Origin: JBECKQ01 sp040235375
Lineage (GTDB): Bacteria; Planctomycetota; Phycisphaerae; UBA1845
DNA: 7,709 bases
NCBI GenBank assembly: GCA_040235375.1
Contig: JBECKQ010000296.1
Span: 1 to 7,709, forward strand
Direction: 5' to 3'
Both the position numbers and the translations under genes were made by a program. How positions within the stretch are numbered: the stretch's first letter is position 1; every line of letters starts with the position of its first letter. Shown in pieces: positions 1 through 5,644 of this stretch. The notes below the pieces were generated by a model, which had not been told where the DNA came from, made no database searches, and saw only the letters and a program-made list of their open reading frames with translations.

Positions 1-361
1 CGTACACGCGGACGACGTTGGCGTGTTCGATGCGACTCATGCTGCGCGCTTCCTCCTCGAAGCGGGCGCGGATGTCGGCGGAGGTCCAGAGCTCCTTTCG
101 CAGGATCTTGAGGGCGACGGCCGTGCCATTGACCGTGTCCATCGCTTCGTAGACGCGGGCCATGCCGCCTTCACCGAGCAGCTTGCGGACTTCGTAGTGA
201 GCGAAGCGCCAGGTGGCGGGCTTTCGCGCTTCGGTCCGTTGATCGGGGGGCGACTGACGCGCGGCCTGGCGATCGAGCACCACGCGCAAGTCGTCGAGAA
301 GCCGGCCGTCGCCTTCGTGGCTTTCGCCGAGGTCCATCTTCTCGTCAGTCGGTTTCGGCAT
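1..361 (-). CDS. Ser/Thr protein kinase, PknB-like, N-terminal part (runs off the left edge)
   Basis: Only the first 120 residues are present. A Hanks-type Ser/Thr kinase transfers phosphate from ATP to Ser/Thr of target proteins. Visible: a charged, non-conserved leader (1-52), then the start of the kinase N-lobe. The glycine loop GEGGMARVY is at 63-71, the ATP-binding lysine is K85 in AVALKIL, and the alpha-C helix with its paired glutamate (E104) leads to IEHANVVRVY at 111-120. The catalytic loop, DFG motif and any sensor domain lie outside the window. The ATG at 361 is 9 nt after the stop of the sigma factor gene, so the two are probably cotranscribed. I see no strong ribosome binding site for this ATG, and M9 is an alternative start. 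Kinase genes directly following ECF sigma genes are a recurrent planctomycete arrangement, in which the kinase is thought to control the sigma factor (established pattern; the link here is inferred). Confidence 0.9.
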   Translation of the reverse strand, partial: MPKPTDEKMDLGESHEGDGRLLDDLRVVLDRQAARQSPPDQRTEARKPATWRFAHYEVRKLLGEGGMARVYEAMDTVNGTAVALKILRKELWTSADIRARFEEEARSMSRIEHANVVRVY

Positions 362-370
362 GAATGGTTC

Positions 371-973
371 TCATTCGTCTTCGCCCTCGAATTCGGACAC
401 CCACTTTCTTATTGCCTTGAGGATGCGGTTTTTATACGTGTAGACGCTGGCCGGGGCGATGTTCAGCTCCGCGGCGACGGCATCGACCGGCTGCCGCTGG
501 ACGGCGTACAGTTCGAACGCCCGCAGGGCCTTGGCCCCGAGCTGCGACCGAAGCTGCCGCAGAGCCTCTTCGAGCAGCGCGTATCGCCATTCCTGCTCCC
601 ATATCTCGCGGTCGACCGCGTCGCTTTTGTCCTCGATGCTGGAGAGCAGGTCCACGCCGTCTTCGAGCGGCGTCGCCTGGGCGCGAGTGGGACGGTGGCG
701 GGCGCGAACGGCCATGAAGGCGCGCTTGCGGGCGATGCCGTACAGGTATGCGCGAAAGCGGCCCTTGCGCGGATCGTACACGCCGTCGCACAGCGATCGC
801 TGGGCGATCATCAATACATCCTGGCTGACATCATCCGCTTCACTGTCGGTGAGGCTGAGCCGCTTGGCGAAGCTGGCGATCATCGGCGCGTAGATGCGGT
901 AGAACGCCCCCCAAGCCTGTCGATTGCGGCTGTCGCGGACGGCCTTGAGCAAGTCGATCTGCGTGGTCTGCAA
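371..973 (-). CDS. ECF-type RNA polymerase sigma factor (kinase-linked)
   Basis: A 200-residue sigma70-family protein with only regions 2 and 4, the size expected for ECF sigma factors, which direct RNA polymerase to a regulon of promoters. Region 2 spans about 20-92, with the core-binding stretch DSEADDVSQDVLM (43-55) and the DNA-contacting part RFRAYLYGIARKRA (72-85). Region 4 spans about 132-192, with the helix-turn-helix in VDAVAAELNIAPASVYTYKNR (163-183). The 40-residue linker is rich in acidic residues. The start is a TTG (973..971), chosen because a good Shine-Dalgarno (GGGAGG) sits 6 nt upstream and the conserved domain begins shortly after it. No anti-sigma gene is adjacent. Instead a Ser/Thr kinase gene follows after 9 nt, which suggests control by phosphorylation (inference). 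Confidence 0.93.
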   Translation of the reverse strand: MQTTQIDLLKAVRDSRNRQAWGAFYRIYAPMIASFAKRLSLTDSEADDVSQDVLMIAQRSLCDGVYDPRKGRFRAYLYGIARKRAFMAVRARHRPTRAQATPLEDGVDLLSSIEDKSDAVDREIWEQEWRYALLEEALRQLRSQLGAKALRAFELYAVQRQPVDAVAAELNIAPASVYTYKNRILKAIRKWVSEFEGEDE

Positions 974-979
974 TGCCAG

Positions 980-985
980 CCTCCC
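980..985 (-). promoter_or_regulatory. Ribosome binding site deciding the TTG start of the sigma factor gene
   Basis: On the minus strand the sequence reads GGGAGG, then 6 nt, then TTG. This strong match at ideal spacing is the reason for preferring TTG at 973 over any other start. Confidence 0.75.
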
Positions 986-1046
986 GGGGGCCCGGTCGGA
1001 CGAAACGAGTGAGGTTCCGCCGGCCGGAGCCCGTCGCGCGCAACCT

Positions 1047-1075
1047 ATTCTACATCAAGGGTATACGCGCGTCAG
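1047..1075 (-). promoter_or_regulatory. Candidate sigma70-like promoter for the sigma factor-kinase operon
   Basis: On the minus strand, CTGACG (1075..1070, 4 of 6 to TTGACA) and TAGAAT (1052..1047, 5 of 6 to TATAAT) are separated by exactly 17 nt. Transcription would start near 1040, giving a 5' leader of about 65 nt before the TTG at 973. This is one of the few AT-rich patches in the divergent region. The match was found by eye; no transcript evidence is available. Confidence 0.45.
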
Positions 1076-1113
1076 CGCACCGGGCGGCCTGTGGGGCGCT
1101 TTCTGTAAGAATT

Positions 1114-1126
1114 CGTCGCCGCGACG
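1114..1126. repeat. Short perfect inverted repeat in the divergent control region
   Basis: CGTCGC and GCGACG flank a single central base, giving a 13-bp near-palindrome 81 nt upstream of the GTG of the radical SAM gene. It sits next to a small AT-richer patch containing GAATTC. It could be an operator for the rightward operon, but such short palindromes arise by chance in high-GC DNA. No convincing -35/-10 pair for the rightward operon was found between 1080 and 1206. Confidence 0.2.
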
Positions 1127-1193
1127 CAATAACCACTGAGGGGACCGGGACGAATGGGCGGAGAGGCCATGCTGTGCGCCTCGATCGGACACC

Positions 1194-1199
1194 GGGGAG
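1194..1199 (+). promoter_or_regulatory. Ribosome binding site deciding the GTG start of the radical SAM gene
   Basis: GGGGAG lies 7 nt before GTG at 1207. A second in-frame option exists upstream: GGAGAGG (1160-1166), 7 nt before GTG at 1174. I prefer 1207 because the residues between the two starts look unlike coding sequence of the family. The choice is not certain. Confidence 0.55.
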
Positions 1200-1206
1200 T
1201 TCACGT

Positions 1207-2073
1207 GTGATCACAGCGACCGCAGGAACCATCTCCAGGCGGGCGATTTCGCTCCGCATTGCGGAGGCTCGGGCGTCGCTCAAGAGCTGCCAGGCCTGCG
1301 AAGTGAGCTGCAAGGCCGACCGCTCGGCCGATGCGGCGAGCCCCTGCGGCCTGGGCACGGAGACGTACTGCTTCAAGAAGTACGTGAGCTACGGCGAGGA
1401 GGCGGAACTGGTTCCCACGCTGCAACTGCTGCTGAGCGGGTGCAACTTCCGGTGCCGGTTCTGCAATGTGGCGCCGCAGTGCTTCGACCCGCGCGGCGGC
1501 TCGCTCGTGGTCCCGAGCGAGATTGCCCGCGACTGCGAGGAGGCCCTGGAGTGTGGCGTCAAGTGGATCAACATCCTCGGCGGCGAGCCGAGCCTGCACG
1601 TCCACACCATTCTCGAGATCGCGGCGGCGGCCCGCCGGCCGCTGCCGCTCATCCTGAAGACGAACGGGTATTTCTCGGCGCAGACGTCCGGACTCCTGGA
1701 GAACGTCATCAAGCTCTTCCTCGTCGATTTCAAGTTCGGCAACGACGAATGTGCCCGGCGGCTGGCCGGCGTGGATTCGTACATGGCGGTGCTGACGCGC
1801 AACCTCGGTGCGCTGGCGGGAAGATGCCGGCTGCATATCCGCCATCTGCTGATGCCCGGCCATTGGGACTGCTGCTTCGCGCCCGTCGTCGACTGGCTCA
1901 GCACGAATCTGCCGGGGACGAGGTTTCACCTGATGACCGGCTACGTTCCCTGCTGGCGGGCGCGCGACGACGCGGCGCTTGGGCGGCTGGCGACTCTTCG
2001 CGAGGTGCGCCGTGCGATCGGGCACCTGGCGACGCGCAACCTCGATTGGAGCAGCGAAGGGCATGAAGGGTAA
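1207..2073 (+). CDS. PflX-like radical SAM protein with extra N-terminal cysteine cluster
   Basis: A 288-residue radical SAM enzyme. Such proteins use a [4Fe-4S] cluster and S-adenosylmethionine to make a 5'-deoxyadenosyl radical. The cluster motif CNFRCRFC (C79, C83, C86) is intact, followed by the SAM-contacting GGEPS (125-129) and a strand KTNGYFS (151-157). An N-terminal cysteine set (C28, C31, C35, C47, perhaps C55) precedes it, as in COG1313 (PflX, related to pyruvate formate-lyase activases), where a CxxCxxxC segment ending in CG is typical. Further family-like features are VDFKFGND (173-180) and IRHLLMPGH (211-219). Its substrate cannot be read from the sequence; COG1313 proteins are largely uncharacterised. 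No glycyl radical enzyme is nearby. The stop overlaps the next start by 11 nt. The open frame extends upstream to 973, but that part has no family features. Confidence 0.85.
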   Translation: MITATAGTISRRAISLRIAEARASLKSCQACEVSCKADRSADAASPCGLGTETYCFKKYVSYGEEAELVPTLQLLLSGCNFRCRFCNVAPQCFDPRGGSLVVPSEIARDCEEALECGVKWINILGGEPSLHVHTILEIAAAARRPLPLILKTNGYFSAQTSGLLENVIKLFLVDFKFGNDECARRLAGVDSYMAVLTRNLGALAGRCRLHIRHLLMPGHWDCCFAPVVDWLSTNLPGTRFHLMTGYVPCWRARDDAALGRLATLREVRRAIGHLATRNLDWSSEGHEG

Positions 2074-2278
2074 GGGCAAGGACAAGGCGCACCGAGAGCC
2101 GGCGTCGATCACGATTACCATCGGCGCGGACGGCCGGATGTACTGGCACGAGCTGGGCGAGGAGATGTTCGAGGTGGCCCTGGCAGTGTGTCCCGAGGAG
2201 CCGGCGCTCGCCTGCCGGCTGCGGGGGCGAAGAAAGGAAGATGATGGAAACAGCCAAGACGCCGCCAGTCAAGCGTAA
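2063..2278 (+). CDS. Small uncharacterised protein, 71 residues
   Basis: I do not recognise this protein as a named family. The frame starts at an ATG 11 nt inside the end of the radical SAM gene and ends 38 nt inside the AAA+ gene, so it fills an otherwise empty gap and is probably translationally coupled. GGAG lies 11 nt upstream of the ATG, a weak site. The protein has a lysine-rich start (1-12), a predicted beta-hairpin SITITIGADGRMYWHE (15-30), a short helix EEMFEVALAV (33-42) and a polar tail; cysteines are at 43 and 51. The hairpin resembles the opening of the DUF2997 protein encoded at 4355 (FDITISPGGKVTVHV), so it may be a distant DUF2997-like fold (inference). An in-frame upstream extension to 1979 exists but lies inside the radical SAM gene. 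Confidence 0.65.
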   Translation: MKGKGKDKAHREPASITITIGADGRMYWHELGEEMFEVALAVCPEEPALACRLRGRRKEDDGNSQDAASQA

Positions 2279-3842
2279 GACGCGGCGGCTCGCCGCGCGG
2301 GAAGAGCTCGAAATCCTGATCCGGGCGCGCTACCCGATCATCTACGTGGTCACGTGGGAGGAGGCACGCGTCGAGCGGCACCTGCGCGACATCTGCAACC
2401 GCCGGCACAAGGAGCTGCACGCCTGGTCGGTGACGACCGGCTTGCAGAAGTCGGGCGGAAGCCAGCGGGCGCAGCGGATGAAAGGGCTGGCCGATCCGCT
2501 GGAAGCGCTGGAGACGGTGATCGAGTACAAGGAGCCCGCGCTGTATTTGTTCAAGGATTTTCACCCGTTCATGCGGTCGCGGGAATGCAACATCGCCGCC
2601 ATACGCAAGCTGCGCGAGGTGGCCGTCGCCCTGTCGGACAGCTACAAGACGCTCATCGTCACGTCGCCGCTGCTCGATATCGCCCCGGAGCTGCAGAAAG
2701 ACGTCACCGTTCTGGATTATCCGCTGCCCGACACGGAGGACTTTGACGCGCTGCTCCAGCGGATCTGCAACGAGGTGTCGCAGAATCCCAAGGTCACCAT
2801 TGCCCTGGATGACAAGGAGCGCGAGCAGCTCATTCAGGCGGCGCTCGGCCTGACGTTGCAGGAAGCGGAGAACGTGTTCGCGAAGACAATCGTGCAGGAC
2901 GGCCGGCTGGACGCGAACGACGTTTCCGTCGTCTTTTCCGAGAAGCAGCAGATCATTCGCAAGAGCGGCCTGCTGGAATACTACGACTCGCCCACGCAGA
3001 TGAAGGACGTGGGCGGGCTGGACAATCTCAAGGAATGGCTGGCGAAGCGCGCTCACGCTTTCAGCGACAAGGCCCGACGTTTCGGCCTGCCGGCGCCGAA
3101 GGGCGTGCTGCTGCTGGGCATCCAGGGCTGCGGCAAGAGTCTGTGTGCGAAGGCGGTGGCGCGGATGTGGAACATGCCGCTGCTGCGCTTCGACATGGGA
3201 CGCATGTTTGCGAGCCTCGTGGGCTCCTCCGAAGAGAACGTGCGCCGGGCGATCAGCGTGGCGGAGAGCATCGCCCCGGTCGTGCTGTGGGCGGACGAGA
3301 TCGACAAGGCCTTCGCCGGCTCGCAGGGTTCGGCGAATACCGACGGCGGCACGACGGCCCGCGTCATGAGCACGTTCCTCACGTGGCTCAGCGAGAAGCA
3401 GAAGCCGGTGTTCGTGCTGGCGACGGCCAACAACATCGCGCAGCTTCCGCCCGAGCTTCTGCGCAAGGGGCGGCTCGACGAGATTTTCTTCGTGGACCTG
3501 CCCAGCGCGGACGAGCGCGCCGAGATCTTCGCGATTCACCTGCGCAAGCGCCACCGCGATCCGGCGAAGTTCGACATTCCCGCCCTGTGCCACGCGAGCG
3601 AAGGCTTCAGCGGTGCGGAGATCGAGGAAGCGGTCATCAGCGCGCTGTACGACGTGTTCTATCTGGAAAAAGACCTGGAGACGGGCGACCTGCTCAAGAG
3701 CCTTCGCGAGACGGTGCCGCTGTCGAGGACGATGCACGAAGGCATATCGTCGCTCCGCGCGTGGGCCGACGGCCGGGCGCGGTATGCCTCTCATCACGAC
3801 AACAGCAACGGCGAGCAGAAGACGCGCAAGCTGGAGATGTAG
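2241..3842 (+). CDS. AAA+ ATPase of the Ycf46 type
   Basis: A 533-residue protein with a Ycf46-like layout: an N-terminal non-catalytic half and one C-terminal AAA+ module. The N-terminal part holds YPIIYVVTWEEARVERHL (31-48) and ALYLFKDFHPFM (100-111), which look like a degenerate P-loop-type domain lacking Walker A. The AAA+ module begins near DVGGLDNLKEWL (256-267). Walker A is GIQGCGKS (293-300), Walker B is VVLWADEID (347-355), sensor 1 is TANN (395-398), the arginine segment is ELLRKGRLDEIF (405-416) and sensor 2 is GFSGAEIEEA (455-464). All nucleotide-handling residues look intact. The pore-loop position reads SLVG (325-328) instead of the aromatic KYVG type of classical unfoldases. 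Ycf46 proteins occur in cyanobacteria and plastids; their client is not established. Two ATGs (2241, 2244) follow AGGA at 2235-2238; the second has better spacing. Confidence 0.88.
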   Translation: MMETAKTPPVKRKTRRLAAREELEILIRARYPIIYVVTWEEARVERHLRDICNRRHKELHAWSVTTGLQKSGGSQRAQRMKGLADPLEALETVIEYKEPALYLFKDFHPFMRSRECNIAAIRKLREVAVALSDSYKTLIVTSPLLDIAPELQKDVTVLDYPLPDTEDFDALLQRICNEVSQNPKVTIALDDKEREQLIQAALGLTLQEAENVFAKTIVQDGRLDANDVSVVFSEKQQIIRKSGLLEYYDSPTQMKDVGGLDNLKEWLAKRAHAFSDKARRFGLPAPKGVLLLGIQGCGKSLCAKAVARMWNMPLLRFDMGRMFASLVGSSEENVRRAISVAESIAPVVLWADEIDKAFAGSQGSANTDGGTTARVMSTFLTWLSEKQKPVFVLATANNIAQLPPELLRKGRLDEIFFVDLPSADERAEIFAIHLRKRHRDPAKFDIPALCHASEGFSGAEIEEAVISALYDVFYLEKDLETGDLLKSLRETVPLSRTMHEGISSLRAWADGRARYASHHDNSNGEQKTRKLEM

Positions 3843-3866
3843 GTCACGTTGCGATAGGAGATACCA

Positions 3867-4319
3867 ATGTCAGCCGTACTGGTTTTGACGCCGCTGGTCG
3901 TGGCGAGCTGGCCGGCGATATCGGCGGCCGTATTCGGCGCCGCCGCGGCCATGGGATACGCCGTGGGGGGCACGTCTTGCGCGCCGACCCGAACAACGAA
4001 CACCACGTCGGTCGAGACCGAGATCGAGAACAGCGAGGTCATCTCGGAAGAGCTGGTGCGCGGCCTGCACATATCGCTGGAAAAGGACGGGGTGCACATC
4101 GAGTTCGGCCAGGACGAGCGCGGCGCGTGCACCGTTTGTGTCACGGGCGAGGGTCGCACCAAAAAGCAGCTCAAGCGGATCGGCGAGGAGGTGGCCGGCC
4201 GCATGGTGCAGCAGTTCGCTTATCACAAGCTGGTATCCGAGCTGAAACGGCGTAACTACGCGATCGTGGACGAGCAGGTGCTGCGGGACCAGTCGGTGCA
4301 GGTGCGCGTCCGCCTGTAG
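3867..4319 (+). CDS. DUF1257/Ycf35-like small protein with hydrophobic N-terminus
   Basis: A 150-residue protein, start supported by AGGAG 6 nt upstream of the ATG. The C-terminal part is similar to the end of DUF1257 (Ycf35) proteins: a helix ending in MVQQFAYHKLVSELKRRNYAI (113-133), then an acidic strand and a final strand SVQVRVRL (143-150). The first 33 residues differ from canonical DUF1257. They are strongly hydrophobic and Ala/Gly-rich (LVLTPLVVASWP at 5-16, AVFGAAAAMGYAVGG at 21-35) and could be a membrane segment or a buried helix. A Thr-rich linker follows (41-48), then a strand-rich region with C88 and C91. It sits 24 nt after the Ycf46-like gene, and the ycf46-ycf35 pairing supports the assignment. 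The function of DUF1257 is not established. The family call comes from the C-terminus by eye and could be convergent. Confidence 0.6.
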   Translation: MSAVLVLTPLVVASWPAISAAVFGAAAAMGYAVGGTSCAPTRTTNTTSVETEIENSEVISEELVRGLHISLEKDGVHIEFGQDERGACTVCVTGEGRTKKQLKRIGEEVAGRMVQQFAYHKLVSELKRRNYAIVDEQVLRDQSVQVRVRL

Positions 4320-4354
4320 GCAGGCGCCAGTCGGCCAAAGGAAGAGAGTGACCC

Positions 4355-4564
4355 ATGGAACGACCCGAGTTTGACATCACCATCAGCCCCGGCGGCAAGG
4401 TGACCGTACACGTGAAGGGTGCGAAGGGAGCGCGGTGCATGGAGCTGGCCGACCTGATCGCCGAAATTGTCGGTCGCGAGGACGAGCGGCATCGAACGTC
4501 GGAGTACTACGGCCAGGACGGCAAGGTGCGAATCGACACGCACGTTTCCGAACGCGCGGGGTGA
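4355..4564 (+). CDS. DUF2997 family small protein
   Basis: A 69-residue protein matching DUF2997 over its whole length. It has a beta-hairpin FDITISPGGKVTVHVKGAKG (6-25), a conserved Cys (C28) starting a helix CMELADLIAEIVG (28-40), and the tail segment RHRTSEYYG (45-53) typical of the family. A purine-rich ribosome binding region (AAAGGAAGAGAG, 4337-4348) ends 6 nt before the ATG. In cyanobacteria DUF2997 genes are found beside DUF1257 genes, as here (35-nt gap), so a shared job is likely (inference). The biochemical function is unknown. No membrane segment or signal peptide is seen. Confidence 0.82.
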   Translation: MERPEFDITISPGGKVTVHVKGAKGARCMELADLIAEIVGREDERHRTSEYYGQDGKVRIDTHVSERAG

Positions 4565-4588
4565 CCGTTTGCGCATCAGGTACGGAAG

Positions 4589-4606
4589 CCGCGCTGAACG
4601 GCGCGG
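4589..4606 (+). repeat. Hairpin in the leader of the zinc-ribbon/peptidase-fold gene
   Basis: CCGCGC and GCGCGG form a 6-bp stem around a 6-nt loop (TGAACG), ending 15 nt before the ATG at 4622. No T-run follows, so it is not a classical terminator. The next gene lacks a recognisable Shine-Dalgarno, so the hairpin may mark a processing or translational control point in the longest gap of the operon (57 nt). A chance origin in GC-rich DNA is quite possible. Confidence 0.3.
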
Positions 4607-4621
4607 TCGGACGACAAGACG

Positions 4622-5644
4622 ATGCGATGTGTGAACTGCGATTTCGAAAATATGCCGGGCATGGCCATCTGCGTGCGCTGCCAGAGCGTGCTGCTGGCGG
4701 ACGACGTGCTCGTGGCCCCGCCGCGGGCGTCGGCCTGGCGGCTGAGGACGGCGGTAAGCCGGCGGTGGCACGGGCTCGGCACAGCCATCCGGTCGGCCTG
4801 GGACCGCCGTCCCGTACGCGTACCGGTGAGCCTGACGTGCGTGCATTGGGAGGCTGTTTTCTGGTCGCTTGTTCCCGGCGTGGGCCATATCAAGTTCGGC
4901 GGCAAGTTCCTCGGTTGGCTGCTGCTGACTTCCTGGCTGCTGTTGCTGCTGCTGTCAGTGCTCGCTATTGGCCTGCCTTGGGGAATGTGGTTGCTGGCGG
5001 GGGCGGTCTTCGTTCACACCTATTCGCTGCTTGCGTTTTTGGGCGGTGAATTGGCAACGTATTCGATACTGTCGCGGTTGCTCATCGGGCTGGTTGCGTT
5101 CCTGATGCTTCGTACGGTGGTGTACGACTCGACGCGCTGGGTTGGCCGGCAGTTCTACACGCCGGTGCAGCTCAACGGAATGGCGTCGGGCGAGCTGCTG
5201 CAAGACGGTGACGTCGTGTTGTGCCAGGGCAATTGGACTCGGCCGGAGCGATTCGAACGTGGCGACGTCGTGATGTACGAAATCAGGCCGTCCAGGGGAG
5301 GCGGCGTGATCATCCATCGCGGTTTCAACGTGGACCGCATCGTTGGTATGCCCGGCGATCTGGTTGACGTTGTAAAGGGGCAGTTGCTGGTCAACGGCGC
5401 GCCGATTCCCGACGGGCAGGAACCGCTCGGCGGCGGACCACGGCACGTTAGCCAGTGGTCATTTCAATTGCGCGGCGGTGAGTACCTTATCGTTCCGTCG
5501 CGCGTACCGGCGCTTGTTCTCAACCTTGCCAACGAGCGAGTGGATCTGGCGATAGAACGCGTGAGTCGTGTGCGGGAAGAGCAAATTCGCGGCCGCGTCG
5601 TGCTGCGGCTCCACCCGTGGTCGCGGTTCGGTCATATTGAATGA
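4622..5644 (+). CDS. Zinc ribbon-membrane-pseudo signal peptidase I (S26-like) protein
   Basis: A 340-residue protein. Residues 3-20 form a zinc ribbon (C3, C6, C17, C20). A motif VPGVGHIKFGGKFLGWLLL (84-102), of the PG-GH-x-G kind seen in small TM2-like domains, opens a membrane region with about three segments (about 97-118, 121-140, 148-165). The C-terminal part (about 183-335) follows the signal peptidase I fold: LLQDGDVVL (192-200), FERGDVVMYEI (211-221), DRIVGMPGDLV (238-248), VNGAPIPD (257-264), GGEYLIVPS (285-293) and EEQIRGRVV (319-327). The catalytic serine motif SMxPT is absent: alignment on the GD puts A188 at the serine position. The lysine before RxxGxPGD is replaced by D238, and the GDNR-like box is missing. 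It is therefore probably an inactive peptidase used as a binding or scaffold domain (inference). The stop overlaps the next start (ATGA). Third codon positions look less GC-rich than in neighbouring genes. Confidence 0.8.
   Translation: MRCVNCDFENMPGMAICVRCQSVLLADDVLVAPPRASAWRLRTAVSRRWHGLGTAIRSAWDRRPVRVPVSLTCVHWEAVFWSLVPGVGHIKFGGKFLGWLLLTSWLLLLLLSVLAIGLPWGMWLLAGAVFVHTYSLLAFLGGELATYSILSRLLIGLVAFLMLRTVVYDSTRWVGRQFYTPVQLNGMASGELLQDGDVVLCQGNWTRPERFERGDVVMYEIRPSRGGGVIIHRGFNVDRIVGMPGDLVDVVKGQLLVNGAPIPDGQEPLGGGPRHVSQWSFQLRGGEYLIVPSRVPALVLNLANERVDLAIERVSRVREEQIRGRVVLRLHPWSRFGHIE

Noticed and set aside
23..1012. Plus-strand frame of 329 codons over the sigma factor and kinase genes
   Set aside because: The opposite strand encodes clear ECF sigma and kinase motifs with a ribosome binding site; this is its shadow.
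1074..1100. Terminator-like hairpin (AGCGC...GCGCT followed by TTCT)
   Set aside because: Only a 5-bp stem with a 17-nt loop and no proper T-run.
973..1206. N-terminal extension of the radical SAM frame back to 973
   Set aside because: Arg-rich, no family features, overlaps the divergent control region, and a better-supported GTG start exists at 1207.
2115..3797. Long open frame (560 codons) on the minus strand opposite the AAA+ gene
   Set aside because: Low-complexity Arg/Ala/Leu/His-rich product with no domain, antisense to a gene with full AAA+ motifs; typical of high-GC DNA.
3035..4255. Long plus-strand open frame crossing the AAA+ and DUF1257-like genes
   Set aside because: Gly/Arg/Ala-rich product without motifs; the other frame encodes Walker A, Walker B and sensor motifs.
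4622..5644. Working signal peptidase I (lepB)
   Set aside because: The serine motif, the lysine before RxxGxPGD and the GDNR-like box are all missing, and a zinc ribbon is fused in front.
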